Assembly (NCBI GenBank): GCA_037446075.1
Contig: JBBIJH010000046.1
Location: 1 to 17,991, forward strand
Direction: 5' to 3'
DNA: 17,991 nt
Source: JBBIJH01 sp037446075
Lineage (GTDB): Bacteria > Bacteroidota > Ignavibacteria > UBA10030 > JAHEZR01
The notes under the pieces were generated by a model. It was given only the letters and a program-made list of their open reading frames with translations. It made no database searches and was not told the origin of the DNA. Position numbers and translations under genes: made by a program. Below, piece after piece: positions 7,132 through 15,736 of the stretch (within the stretch, counting starts at the first letter, position 1; every line of letters begins with the position of its first letter).

Positions 7132-9156
7132 TCATCTTTCCTTCCTCCCCATCTTCTCCAGCCTCTCGATCTCGTCCCTCAACTCCGCGGCTCGCTCGAA
7201 TTCCAGATCCTTCGCTGCTTGAACCATCTCGGAGCGAAGTTCTTCAATCAAATCCTCCCGCTGCTCCTTGGTCAGATAACGCACGACCGAGTCCGCCACC
7301 AGAGACACCCTGTACCGTCGTCCGTATTCCTCGCGTCCAGCGCGTACGTCAGCGACGGCCGTAGCGGCGAGCACTTCTTCAACAGTTTTGTAGATCGTCT
7401 TTGGCTTGATACCGTGCTTCTCATTATACTCGAGCTGCTTTTGTCGTCTCCGATTCGTCTCGTCGATCATCCGCCGCATTGAACCCGTGATCGTATCTGC
7501 GTAGAGGAGTACCTTTCCGTTGATGTTCCGAGCAGTTCTGCCTGCGATCTGGATGAGCGAGCGTTCTGACCGTAGGAACCCCTCTTTGTCCGCATCCAAG
7601 ATTGCAACGAGCGATACCTCGGGAAGATCCAAGCCTTCGCGCAGAAGGTTGACGCCGACGAGCACGTCGAAGTCCCCCAGGCGCAGATCGCGCAGGATTT
7701 CCACTCGCTCCAGCGCATCGATATCCGAGTGGATATAGCGCACCTTCACCCTGAGATTGTCAAGATACTCTGCAAGGTCTTCTGCCATTCTTTTCGTCAG
7801 CGTCGTGACGAGCACCCGCTCGCCCTTCTTAGCCCGCTCTCGAATCTCTGCAATCAGGTCGTCGATCTGCGTCCGGACAGGGCGCACTTCCACTTCGGGA
7901 TCAACCAACCCTGTCGGCCTGATGACCTGCTCGACAACGACACCCTTGCACTTCTCGAGTTCATATGGCCCCGGTGTCGCGCTTACGAAGATGACCTGCT
8001 TCACCATCTGCTCCCACTCATCAAAACGAAGTGGTCGGTTGTCCAACGCCGATGGCAGGCGGAAGCCATAGTCGACAAGCGTCTGCTTCCGGGACCGATC
8101 CCCCTCGTACATCCCGCCGATCTGAGGGACGGTTACGTGCGACTCATCCACGACGAGGAGATAGTCTTTCGGGAAGTAATCGAATAAACAGTACGGGCGC
8201 TCTCCCGGCTTTCTTCCACTGATGTGACGAGAATAATTCTCAATTCCAGCGCAATACCCGATCTCCCGCATCATTTCCATATCGTACCGAGTGCGCTGCT
8301 CAAGCCGCTGGGCCTCGAGGAGTTTGTTCTGGGCACGAAGCTCGGCGAGGCGTTCATTCAACTCTTCTTCAATAGCCTTAAGTGCCCGCTCGAGAGTCGG
8401 GCGAGTCGTTACGAAATGCTTTGCCGGATAGATGTACACATCCCCCACTGGCCCGATTACGGAACCCGTGAACTTGTTGATAAGAGAGATACGCTCGATT
8501 TCATCCCCAAAGAATTCTATCCGTACCGCTTCTTCATCCTCATAGGCCGGGATAATTTCCACCACATCTCCCCGTACGCGAAACGTCCCACGCGTGAATT
8601 CAAAATCATTCCGAATATAATGGATGTCGATGAGCTGAGACAGTAGCTTGTTCCGCTCGATTCGTTCGCCTTTCCGTACGTAGACCAACTGGCGGATCCA
8701 TTCCTCGGGCGATCCGATTCCGTAGATACAGCTTACGGAGGCAACGACGATAACGTTCCTCTCCCCACTCAACAGCGCACTCGTCGCCTTCAACCTCAGC
8801 CTGTCGATCTCATCGTTGATAGAAGCATCTTTCGCAATGTAAGTATCGGTCTGGGGAACATACGCTTCTGGCTGGTAGTAGTCGTAGTAGGATATGAAGA
8901 ACTCGACCCGATCGTGCGGGAAGAAAGCTTTGAACTCACCATAGAGCTGAGCGGCGAGAGTCTTGTTGTGCGACATCACCAGCGTGGGCTTGTTCACATT
9001 CGCAATCACATTGGAGATTGTGAATGTCTTGCCGCTCCCCGTGACGCCAAGAAGCGTTTGGTACTTGTCACCGCGGAGAATCCCCTCGGTGAGTTGCTGG
9101 ATCGCTTCAGGCTGATCCCCACTCGGCTTGTACTCAGAGACTAGTCGGAATCCCAT
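7132..9156 (-). CDS. uvrB: Excinuclease ABC subunit B
   Basis: This is the DNA damage-verification helicase of nucleotide excision repair. It is loaded by UvrA and then recruits UvrC for incision. The length (674 aa) is standard. Visible features are the Walker A GVTGSGKT (37-44), the damage-probing beta-hairpin [13 protein letters not shown] (90-102), the DESH box with [17 protein letters not shown] after it, motif [18 protein letters not shown], motif [11 protein letters not shown], and a C-terminal UVR domain ([20 protein letters not shown], then ELRDEIERL) that contacts UvrC. The ATG is preceded by AAGAGGAG nine bases upstream. It is the first gene of a two-gene unit with comF. The 165-base gap to the divergent DUF433 gene must hold its promoter, but I see no good match on this strand. 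Confidence 0.98.
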   Translation of the reverse strand: MGFRLVSEYKPSGDQPEAIQQLTEGILRGDKYQTLLGVTGSGKTFTISNVIANVNKPTLVMSHNKTLAAQLYGEFKAFFPHDRVEFFISYYDYYQPEAYVPQTDTYIAKDASINDEIDRLRLKATSALLSGERNVIVVASVSCIYGIGSPEEWIRQLVYVRKGERIERNKLLSQLIDIHYIRNDFEFTRGTFRVRGDVVEIIPAYEDEEAVRIEFFGDEIERISLINKFTGSVIGPVGDVYIYPAKHFVTTRPTLERALKAIEEELNERLAELRAQNKLLEAQRLEQRTRYDMEMMREIGYCAGIENYSRHISGRKPGERPYCLFDYFPKDYLLVVDESHVTVPQIGGMYEGDRSRKQTLVDYGFRLPSALDNRPLRFDEWEQMVKQVIFVSATPGPYELEKCKGVVVEQVIRPTGLVDPEVEVRPVRTQIDDLIAEIRERAKKGERVLVTTLTKRMAEDLAEYLDNLRVKVRYIHSDIDALERVEILRDLRLGDFDVLVGVNLLREGLDLPEVSLVAILDADKEGFLRSERSLIQIAGRTARNINGKVLLYADTITGSMRRMIDETNRRRQKQLEYNEKHGIKPKTIYKTVEEVLAATAVADVRAGREEYGRRYRVSLVADSVVRYLTKEQREDLIEELRSEMVQAAKDLEFERAAELRDEIERLEKMGRKER

Positions 9157-9275
9157 GCTCTTGATCTCCTCTTATGAGCGCGGGTTCGACTAATCGTTCC
9201 CACCCGACATGTTTCCACCTGAACTCTCTGTCAGGGGCCATTCTGGCCGCTATTGCTAGTCGTGACTCAGAATCA

Positions 9276-9304
9276 TTGACTACCGATTAATATTTCCTTA
9301 TGTT
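9276..9304 (+). promoter_or_regulatory. Promoter of the DUF433 gene
   Basis: TTGACT (9276-9281), 17 bases, TATGTT (9299-9304). The transcript would start close to 9311, immediately before the GAGG ribosome binding site at 9314-9317, so the leader is very short. Confidence 0.5.
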
Positions 9305-9321
9305 AAATAAAAAGAGGAAAG

Positions 9322-9555
9322 ATGAAAAGCAACTTCAACAATATCTCAGTCAGGCCGGGAGTTTGTTCAGGCCGACCAGTCATCAAGGGAACGAAGATTC
9401 CCGTCCATCGTGTTCTGGACCTCCTCGCGAGTGGCCTCTCCTCTGCTGAAGTCGTTGCGATCCATCAGTCTGCTATCACCAAGCAGGATGTTCTGGGTTG
9501 CATCCACTACGCGAATGCTTTCGTAAAGAACAGATACCGGAAAAGAGCTGCCTGA
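9322..9555 (+). CDS. DUF433 protein, orphan antitoxin-like
   Basis: This 77-residue protein shows the DUF433 pattern: ISVRPGVCSGRPVIKGTKIPV (residues 8-28), then VLDLLASGLSSAEVV and an ending helix (DVLGCIHYANAF). The family is a small helix-turn-helix-like fold usually found as the antitoxin next to a PIN-like (DUF5615) toxin gene that follows within a few bases. Here no toxin follows: the next gene is convergent and its stop is only 24 bases away. A basic tail (KNRYRKRAA) could bind DNA. It is therefore either a solitary regulator or the surviving half of a toxin-antitoxin pair. GAGG lies four bases before the ATG, and a promoter is present at 9276-9304. Confidence 0.85.
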   Translation: MKSNFNNISVRPGVCSGRPVIKGTKIPVHRVLDLLASGLSSAEVVAIHQSAITKQDVLGCIHYANAFVKNRYRKRAA

Positions 9556-9579
9556 AAAGATATCCTCACTGAGATTGGG

Positions 9580-9975
9580 CTATAACTCCGAGATGGAGAT
9601 CCTGCCCTCGAATCCATCCGCGATTCGGTGCCAGTATCCGATGTCAGGCTCGCCGAGCATCCAGCAAAGGTAAACCTCTTCTCCGTTTTCTCGAAGACAG
9701 GGGAAATCAATCAATCCCTTGTTAAGGTCTTTTATCAGAATCCCCCTCGAATCCAGCTCTTGAGCAATGGCAACAAGCCTTTCAAGTTCGGGAGGGTAAG
9801 CTTTCTCTCCATTCGGCCCACTGCCGCCGAAATATTGGTGCTGGTAGAGATCGTAGCCGCGTGCGTCGAGTCTCCGCTTTAGGTTGACAAGTTCGGCAAC
9901 GAGCGGAACGATTTGCAAAACCACGTCCCGTGCCGTACGCAGGGAGAAGTGCTTGGTGTGAAGGTACGGCGACAT
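9580..9975 (-). CDS. DUF2203 family protein
   Basis: A protein of about 131 aa with the DUF2203 layout. It opens YLHTKHFSLRTARDVVLQIV, then has a coiled-coil-like helix (LVAELVNLKRRLDARG), a second helix (ELERLVAIAQELDSRGILI), and the conserved end KDLNKGLIDFPCLRENGEEVYLCW followed by LGEPDIGYWHRIADGFEGR. Biochemical function is unknown. I chose ATG 9975 because the homologous part begins there; an upstream in-frame ATG at 10053 would add 26 residues that overlap the preceding gene remnant and look non-coding. No strong ribosome binding site precedes either start. It lies 28 bases after the four-helix-bundle pseudogene. Confidence 0.8.
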   Translation of the reverse strand: MSPYLHTKHFSLRTARDVVLQIVPLVAELVNLKRRLDARGYDLYQHQYFGGSGPNGEKAYPPELERLVAIAQELDSRGILIKDLNKGLIDFPCLRENGEEVYLCWMLGEPDIGYWHRIADGFEGRISISEL

Positions 9976-10003
9976 CTTCAAATGGCAATTGCTGACTTCC
10001 AAT

Positions 10004-10294
10004 TCATGGGCGATGCCCTTTGCCCGGTTTCGCTGTGATCCTCGATGCAGCAATGATCGCTGTTTGTTCCTTGACTCTACCCAGAAGATTCCGGACGCGC
10101 GCCTTTTTCATCCACCCCGCATCGATGATGTTCTCAAGCCAGAGTTCAATCTCGTCTGCCTCTTCTTCTACCGTCCCCAACAAAGAAATGAACTTTGCCT
10201 TAGAGCGGGCTTTGCACACTGCACGGCAATAGGTAGCAACCGAAGTCGCTGAGCGAACCATTTCGTTCGCGCTTCAAGTTCAGCCAGAGTCCAT
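10004..10294 (-). pseudogene. Four helix bundle protein (23S rRNA IVS-like), degraded
   Basis: The C-terminal two thirds (VRSATSV...YCRAVCKARSKAKFISLLGT, VEEEADEIELWLENIIDAG, and a last helix NLLGRVKEQTAIIAAS) match the small four-helix-bundle family first known from 23S rRNA intervening sequences. The normal first helix is broken. AELEARTKWFA, matching the usual start, is present in another frame just upstream. The 20-25 residues that should link it to QLLRSATSV (xLRVIxLxxALP...IGxQ) are missing, so there is an internal deletion with a frame change. A further one-base shift separates it from the likely ATG at 10294. An 85-residue frame can still be opened from ATG 10261 but would lack a helix. 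It lies 32 bases after the OPT transporter stop. Confidence 0.7.
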
Positions 10295-10325
10295 CTTCAC
10301 CACCGAATTGGAACATGGGAAATTC

Positions 10326-12317
10326 TTAAATTTCTGCCCGCTTGCTCATATTCTTCAACGGAACAAAAATCAAAATCACTGCCAGGAGCGGAAAAACCAA
10401 GAGGCCCAGCAATGGGCTCTCGCTGAGATGTGGAAGCTGAACCGCCGCGAGATAGAGGCCGGCGAGGATGACTCCGGTGAGGGCCTCCCCCGCCACCAGA
10501 CCTGAAGCAAGAAGGATGCCTTTATTCTCAATGTTGATCCGCTCCTCTTCCCCAAGGGCTCTCCGCTTTACGATAGTGTCGAGAATATGTTTGATTGCAC
10601 CCCCCACGAAAATGGCAAAAGTGGTTTCCAACGGCAAATACATCCCGACTGCAATCAGAGTGGGCGAGGGAGATCGCAGCATGATCAGCACAACAGAGAA
10701 CATCACTCCCATTAGGATCAGGGGCCACGCCATCTCCCCGCCGACGATACCAGTCGAGATCACAGTCATCAGACCCGCTTGTGGAGCGGGCAAAGTAGGA
10801 CCACCGATACCGCCGGGAGTTCCCTGATGGAGAATCGTCATCGGCCAGACGAGCACGAAGGATGCCCCGACAACGCCGATCATCTCGCTCACTTGCATCT
10901 TCCAGGGCGTCCCACCAAGGATTTGACCGATCTTCAAATCCTGCAGCATGTCACCTGCGATTCCGAGTGCACAGCACACGACAGTTGCAACACCCAGTAC
11001 GGCCATCACACCGTGTGCCCCCGAGACGCCAAGTGCAACCATCAGGACCGCGGTAATGACGAGGGAAGTGAGAGTCAATCCGGAAATTGGATTGTTCGAT
11101 CCTCCCATGACCCCGACCAGATACCCCGCCACCGCCGCGAGGAGGAAACCGAGTAACGACAGGACAAGTCCCGCAACAATCGCGCTGACAAAGTTTCCAC
11201 TGAAATAGTAATACACGATAATGACCGGTATCAGCATCACTATGAGACTGATTACGACCCAGTGAAAGGGAATGTCGAAGTCGAGTCGAGAGATCGAGGC
11301 GCGGTTCTCTTTGAATGTATGGACATCGCGAACGGCCCGACTCATTCCTTGCATCAGCGGTTTACGGAGCTGGAGCAAGGTATGGATGACCCCCACCAGC
11401 ATTGCCCCAACGGCGATCGGACGCACCTGGTAATACCACACGGCGCCAGTAATTGTGTCCCAATCTTTTCCCTCCTCGATAATCTTGTCGAGGCCTCCAT
11501 TGAAAAACATAACCGCCGGGATAAGAAGCCACCAGCCAAACACTCCGCCGGAAAAAGCGATCGCTGCGAGCCTCGGACCAATAATGTATCCGATCCCGAC
11601 GAGAGCAGGAGAAGCAGCGGGACTTGAAAGGAAGATTCCGCCAGAGTAAGTTTGTGCGTCGCCGAGGGGGGTGCGGTCAGTTGTGAAGAGTTGAATTCTT
11701 GACTTCGCGAATTCATGGAAGCCGGAGATGGTCTCGGAGAATATCTGGATCCCACGCGCATTCTTGAAAAGCTCGATGAGAGCGCCGAGACCCATCGCAC
11801 TGAAAACATATTTCGCTCCTGTTTCTCCCTTCTGTCCGGACTTAACGATCTCCGCGCAGGCGACGCTTTCTGGATAGGGCAACGTTGAATCGTGCACAAG
11901 CGGCTTCCGGAGAATGATGATGAACAACACCCCTACTACCCCACCAACCAACATCAGTAGCGTGCTTTCCCAGTAGTTTAATTCATTCCACACCCCAGAA
12001 AGAAGGAACGCTGGAAGCGTAAAGATAGCCCCGGCGACAAGGGCTTCTCCAACAGAAGCCGTTGTCCGCGCGATGTTCTCTTCTAGAACCGAGCCTTTGA
12101 AGATGCGGAGCACTGCCATTGCAACCACCGCGGCGGGAAACGTTGCCGAAACCGTCATCCCTGCTCGCAATCCCAGATAGGCGTTCGCGGCGCCAAGAAC
12201 GCAAGCCATCACAACTCCAAGAAAGATCGATTTGAAAGTGAGCTCTCTCAGACTGGTTTGTTCCGGCACGTAAGGTTTGGTCACTCTGGGAGCTGTGGAT
12301 GTGCTATTGGTTTCCAT
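10326..12317 (-). CDS. OPT family oligopeptide transporter
   Basis: This inner-membrane protein of about 663 aa has some 14-16 hydrophobic segments. The first begins around residue 31 (IFLGVVMACVLGAANAYLGL) and runs into RAGMTVSATFPAAVVAMAVL, the conserved opening of bacterial OPT transporters. SNNPISGLTLTSL at about 400-412 and GIAGDMLQDLKIGQILGGTP further on are also family marks. OPT proteins import peptides, modified peptides or metal chelates by proton coupling; the substrate here is unknown. The start is ATG 12317, with AGAGAGG five bases upstream; an in-frame ATG at 12422 would translate through the terminator and promoter region and is unlikely. The C-terminus is basic (PLKNMSKRAEI), consistent with a cytoplasmic end. 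Confidence 0.93.
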   Translation of the reverse strand: METNSTSTAPRVTKPYVPEQTSLRELTFKSIFLGVVMACVLGAANAYLGLRAGMTVSATFPAAVVAMAVLRIFKGSVLEENIARTTASVGEALVAGAIFTLPAFLLSGVWNELNYWESTLLMLVGGVVGVLFIIILRKPLVHDSTLPYPESVACAEIVKSGQKGETGAKYVFSAMGLGALIELFKNARGIQIFSETISGFHEFAKSRIQLFTTDRTPLGDAQTYSGGIFLSSPAASPALVGIGYIIGPRLAAIAFSGGVFGWWLLIPAVMFFNGGLDKIIEEGKDWDTITGAVWYYQVRPIAVGAMLVGVIHTLLQLRKPLMQGMSRAVRDVHTFKENRASISRLDFDIPFHWVVISLIVMLIPVIIVYYYFSGNFVSAIVAGLVLSLLGFLLAAVAGYLVGVMGGSNNPISGLTLTSLVITAVLMVALGVSGAHGVMAVLGVATVVCCALGIAGDMLQDLKIGQILGGTPWKMQVSEMIGVVGASFVLVWPMTILHQGTPGGIGGPTLPAPQAGLMTVISTGIVGGEMAWPLILMGVMFSVVLIMLRSPSPTLIAVGMYLPLETTFAIFVGGAIKHILDTIVKRRALGEEERINIENKGILLASGLVAGEALTGVILAGLYLAAVQLPHLSESPLLGLLVFPLLAVILIFVPLKNMSKRAEI

Positions 12318-12364
12318 GAAGCCTCTCTTAGTTGGTGGAGAAGAGGACAGAGTAGAATGCCAAG

Positions 12365-12393
12365 AATATAGGAAATTACGGAATGAATGAAAA
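12365..12393 (-). promoter_or_regulatory. Candidate promoter of the OPT transporter gene
   Basis: Minus-strand TATATT (12365-12370) with a weak TTTTCA -35 (12388-12393) at 17-base spacing, directly after the minus-strand terminator. The leader would be about 40 bases. Confidence 0.4.
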
Positions 12394-12394
12394 G

Positions 12395-12420
12395 AAAAAA
12401 AGCCCGCTCCGAGAGGGGGC
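12395..12420 (-). terminator. Minus-strand intrinsic terminator with no obvious upstream gene
   Basis: On the minus strand a stem (GCCC-C-CTC with GAG-C-GGGC, one C-C mismatch, loop TCG) is followed by seven T. Its location between the OPT promoter and a region without any minus-strand protein gene implies a short minus-strand transcript, or insulation of the OPT promoter from antisense transcription. Confidence 0.6.
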
Positions 12421-12433
12421 AAGCCCGTCGGGT

Positions 12434-12461
12434 TTGAATCTCTGAGAATTTTTGGTATAAT
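12434..12461 (+). promoter_or_regulatory. Plus-strand promoter upstream of the candidate RNA and defence locus
   Basis: TTGAAT (12434-12439), 16-base spacer, perfect TATAAT (12456-12461). Predicted transcription start is about 12467-12468. It could drive the candidate RNA, the helicase operon, or both. Confidence 0.5.
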
Positions 12462-12466
12462 TCGTC

Positions 12467-12615
12467 ACGGGCTTCCAAGCTGGATAGATGAGACAACAGC
12501 ACATCACTAGCCGAGTTTGCGTGTTGGACTCCTACCAACTAAAGGGACTTAAGACCCGGGGAGAAGCCTGCCTGCCCGTGGCCACGAAGCCCTCAGTCTA
12601 TCCGCCGTGTTTTTT
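12467..12615 (+). ncRNA. Candidate structured RNA of about 150 nt (strand uncertain)
   Basis: Starting at the predicted transcription start, the two ends pair. ACGG (12467-12470) pairs with CCGT (12605-12608). GGATAGATGAG (12482-12492) pairs with CTCA/TCTATCC (12592-12603) as 11 bp with one bulged G. Six T follow at 12610-12615. Inside, GTTGG and CCAAC (12522-12538) make a small hairpin. A second helix, GGGCTTC (12469-12475) with GAAGCCC (12586-12592), would be an alternative or pseudoknotted pairing. A rod with closed ends of this length resembles 6S RNA in outline, but I cannot recognise 6S, tmRNA, SRP or RNase P sequence marks. The complementary strand folds similarly and has a better terminator (12395-12420), so the strand is unsure. 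The rest of the 12318-12679 gap is covered by neighbouring signals. Confidence 0.3.
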
Positions 12616-12621
12616 GGCGGA
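12601..12621. repeat. Inverted repeat TCCGCC/GGCGGA
   Basis: Six-base perfect arms around a nine-base T-rich loop, overlapping the 3' end of the candidate RNA. The form (short GC arms, T/A loop) resembles dispersed hairpin repeats of intergenic regions, but a single copy in this window cannot show that. Confidence 0.35.
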
Positions 12622-12641
12622 CAAACCCGCGTTACGGTTCC

Positions 12642-12670
12642 TTGCAACTGACTCGCCTGCCACATAATTC
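12642..12670 (+). promoter_or_regulatory. Possible proximal promoter of the helicase gene
   Basis: TTGCAA (12642-12647), 17 bases, TAATTC (12665-12670). Transcription would begin around 12677, giving an almost leaderless mRNA for the ATG at 12680, which also lacks a ribosome binding site. Confidence 0.3.
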
Positions 12671-12679
12671 AATCCGGTC

Positions 12680-15600
12680 ATGACTCGACCTCTGGCTACC
12701 ATCCTAGACAACCGCGAGGCAAATACAGTCCTCGAGGCCCTCAAGCGGCTCCTTCCCGAAGCGGAGACCCTGGATGTAGCCACTGGCTATTTCGAAATAG
12801 GGTCGTTGCTCGCTCTGGACTCGTATTGGAACGCACTCAAGAACATTCGCATAGTAATGGGAGACGAGACAACGAGGCGGACACGAAGCGAGCTTGTGGA
12901 GGCCCTTCGCCAGTTGAGCGAAGATAGCATTGAACGGGAAAAAGAGAAGGACGACTCTTTAAGGGGTCTCGCCTCTATCCGACAAGCATTGTCGGAGGGC
13001 AAAATCCAAGCTAAGGTCTACACCCGGGCGAAGTTCCACTCCAAAGCTATGCTCATGAAGATGAAGCCGCCGCATCTGTCGAACTACGGCATCATCGGAT
13101 CGAGCAACTTTACCGAGCCGGGACTCTGCCGCAACGTGGAACTGAATCTTCTCACCACCGAGCAACACCAGTTGAAGGCGCTGTGGGATTGGTACGAACA
13201 GCACTGGCAGGAAGCGGAAGAGGTGAAAGAAGAGCTCCTCCGGGTTATTGAACCTCACCTGAAGCTGTATTTGCCCTTTGAAGTCTATGCGAAAGCGCTG
13301 TACGAGTATTTCGCCGGCAAAGAACTTCCGGCAACAACGTGGGAGGAGAGCCAATCCAAAATCTATCCGATGCTGGATGAACTGCAGCGCCGAGGGTATC
13401 GGCAGGCGCTGAAGATTGCCGCCGAGTGGGGCGGCGCGCTCATCTGCGACGGGGTTGGCTTCGGAAAGACATATATCGGACTCATGCTGATTGAGCGATT
13501 TCTCCACGATCGGAAGAGGATCGCACTTATTGTCCCCAAGTCTGCGCGGGAGAGTGTGTGGGAGAACCGATTACGGCGTTTCTTCAAGTACAGGCGTGGT
13601 AGAGGATTTTCTACGCAGATCATTGTCTTGAACCATACCGACCTTCCTCGAGACAATGAGGAGGTCCGCGAAGACCTGATTTGTATCCAAGAAGAAGCAG
13701 ACGTGATCCTTGTGGACGAAGCGCATCACTTCCGGACACCAAATGCACAACGAAGCGAAAAGCTCTTTGAAGTGCTCAAACACAATAACAAGAGAAAACA
13801 GACCTTCCTTCTGACAGCCACACCGGTCAACAATTCTCTGTTCGATCTGTTACATATCATTGAGTACATTACTGGGAAGAACCGTGGCTACTTTCAGAAG
13901 ATCGGGATCAGCGACACTCGATACCACTTTGTGCGCTTGGAGAAAGCAGTTGAGGTGAAAATAGAATCGGAGAAGCGGCAGAATGGTGAAGAAAATCTCT
14001 ATCCTGAAGAGATCCTTGCTCAGGCAGAACGGGTCTTGCGCGATGACAAGCTCTTTCAACATGTGGTGATCCAGCGCATCCGCAGCTATGCACGCCAGTT
14101 CTTCTCTCAACAAGAGCAAGACGGCTTTTATTTTCCTGAGCGTCTTCCACCGGTCGTCGCAGAATATCAGTTAGCGAAAGTCTACGGTGATCTCTTTTAT
14201 AGGATCAAAGCAGCGTTCGATCGTGAGAATCCCTTTGTCGAATTAGCACTCTACAACCCGGAAAGTTATCGGAGAGACGAGACGAAGATTCGGCCCCAGA
14301 TCAGGAATCGTGAGGTTCAAGTTATAACTCTCATCCGTGCGACGCTGCTAAAGAGGATGGAATCATCGTACAAGGCGTTCGAGGCTTCACTTGAAGATCT
14401 CGTGCGCAAACTTGCTCGATTCTATCGGCACCATGCGCCCGAAGGTGAATGGGATCGGTGGAAAGAGCAGCACGAGGATTTCTGGAATAGGATAGAAAAT
14501 CATTGGCGGGAGCGTTTTCTCCTTGAAGCCGAAGACGAAGTAGAAGAAGATGATATTCTGCCCCCTCCACGGGAGTCACTTTCGCCAGAGGAATTTCATG
14601 TCGATGCAATGCTTGCAAGCGTGCGTCGCGATCTGGATAGTCTTGCGGAGTTCCTGAATGACATTTCTGGCAAACTGACAGAAAAAACAGACGATAAGCT
14701 GCACGCTCTCATTTCGCTCCTTCAGTCAAATGAGTTACGTGGCAAGAAAGTGGTTGTGTTCACTCAGTACCGCGACACCGCCAGGTACCTATGGCGGGAA
14801 TTGCTCAAGCGAGGGTTGGAGCGCGTAGAGGAGCTTGACAGCACCTCCAAGAAAGATCGTGAAAGGGTGATCAAGCGGTTCGCCCCATACTACAACTGTG
14901 ATGACGCTGAACTGCAGGACTACCTTCGCGATCCGATTGACATTCTCATTTCCACCGACGTTCTCTCCGAAGGCCTCAACTTGCAGGATGCAAATCTTCT
15001 GATCAACTATGACCTTCATTGGAATCCAGTTCGGCTAATGCAGCGCATCGGGCGCGTGGATCGCCGGCTCGACCCTGCCATCGAGAAAAAACTTGGGCGA
15101 GAGAAGAACGTCATCCGCTTCTGGAATTTCCTTCCGCCCGATAAGCTCGATGAGCTTCTCGGTCTGTATCAAAGGGTCGCTGGAAAAGTCCTCCGCATCT
15201 CCAAGACGCTCGGGATTGAGGGCGAGAAGCTGCTTACCCCTGAAGATGAATTTGAGGCACTTCGGAACTTCAACATTGGATTTGAGGGAATCCGTAGCTC
15301 TGATGAGCGTTTGCATCTTCTGCTGACGGAAATCCTGCAAAAGTATCCGGCGCTTGGGGAAGAATTGCCGCGACTGCCGAAGCGTCTCTTCTCGGGCAAG
15401 CGTTCCCCTCAGCAACAACCTTCGGGAGTCTTTGCCGCCTATCGCTTCCCTTCGCGCAAAGTCAAAGACGAACAGGGCCTCGAGCGCGAAGTGCCCGGCG
15501 AGTGCCGGTGGTATTTCCACCGCTTCGGGACGGAAGATGTGCTTGAGGACCTCGACGCCATCCATGCCATCATCGAGTCGAAGCCTGAGACTCCACGCAT

Positions 15601-15736
15601 CGTCGAGAAAACAAAAGATGAACTCCGCGCAAGCCTCAAGCTGATCGAGCAGAAGAAAGTGAATGCCGAACTGCGCAATCGCCAGGCGCTGGCCGGCGAA
15701 AAAGCCACGCTGGTGTGCTGGATGGAGGTGGTATGA
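12680..15736 (+). CDS. PLD-domain SNF2-type helicase, probable defence protein
   Basis: This 1018-residue protein has an N-terminal phospholipase-D-like nuclease domain followed by a two-lobed SF2/SNF2 helicase. In the PLD part H120 and K122 of FHSKAMLM and GSSNFTEPG (140-148) form a single HKD-like site; the usual aspartate after HxK is not evident. Helicase motifs are Walker A CDGVGFGKT (256-264), DEAH (346-349), LLTATPVNN (377-385), FTQYRDTARYLW, STDVLSEGLNLQ and QRIGRVDR (788-795). Such proteins occur beside large DNA methyltransferases in anti-phage loci (DISARM DrmD-like, or the helicase of helicase-methylase-ATPase systems). The C-terminal 200 residues are charged and helical and have no domain I recognise. 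The stop overlaps the next start by ATGA, so translation is coupled. ATG 12680 was chosen because homologous-looking sequence (TRPLATILDNR) begins at once; there is no clear ribosome binding site. Confidence 0.9.
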   Translation: MTRPLATILDNREANTVLEALKRLLPEAETLDVATGYFEIGSLLALDSYWNALKNIRIVMGDETTRRTRSELVEALRQLSEDSIEREKEKDDSLRGLASIRQALSEGKIQAKVYTRAKFHSKAMLMKMKPPHLSNYGIIGSSNFTEPGLCRNVELNLLTTEQHQLKALWDWYEQHWQEAEEVKEELLRVIEPHLKLYLPFEVYAKALYEYFAGKELPATTWEESQSKIYPMLDELQRRGYRQALKIAAEWGGALICDGVGFGKTYIGLMLIERFLHDRKRIALIVPKSARESVWENRLRRFFKYRRGRGFSTQIIVLNHTDLPRDNEEVREDLICIQEEADVILVDEAHHFRTPNAQRSEKLFEVLKHNNKRKQTFLLTATPVNNSLFDLLHIIEYITGKNRGYFQKIGISDTRYHFVRLEKAVEVKIESEKRQNGEENLYPEEILAQAERVLRDDKLFQHVVIQRIRSYARQFFSQQEQDGFYFPERLPPVVAEYQLAKVYGDLFYRIKAAFDRENPFVELALYNPESYRRDETKIRPQIRNREVQVITLIRATLLKRMESSYKAFEASLEDLVRKLARFYRHHAPEGEWDRWKEQHEDFWNRIENHWRERFLLEAEDEVEEDDILPPPRESLSPEEFHVDAMLASVRRDLDSLAEFLNDISGKLTEKTDDKLHALISLLQSNELRGKKVVVFTQYRDTARYLWRELLKRGLERVEELDSTSKKDRERVIKRFAPYYNCDDAELQDYLRDPIDILISTDVLSEGLNLQDANLLINYDLHWNPVRLMQRIGRVDRRLDPAIEKKLGREKNVIRFWNFLPPDKLDELLGLYQRVAGKVLRISKTLGIEGEKLLTPEDEFEALRNFNIGFEGIRSSDERLHLLLTEILQKYPALGEELPRLPKRLFSGKRSPQQQPSGVFAAYRFPSRKVKDEQGLEREVPGECRWYFHRFGTEDVLEDLDAIHAIIESKPETPRIVEKTKDELRASLKLIEQKKVNAELRNRQALAGEKATLVCWMEVV

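Noticed and set aside
12281..12538. Minus-strand frame of 85 codons upstream of the OPT gene
   Set aside because: It translates through the intrinsic terminator and the OPT promoter, and overlaps the OPT start in another frame.
12467..12615. Identification of the candidate RNA as tmRNA, SRP RNA or RNase P RNA
   Set aside because: The tag-encoding, GGAA/GNAR tetraloop and P4 consensus marks of those RNAs were not found on either strand.
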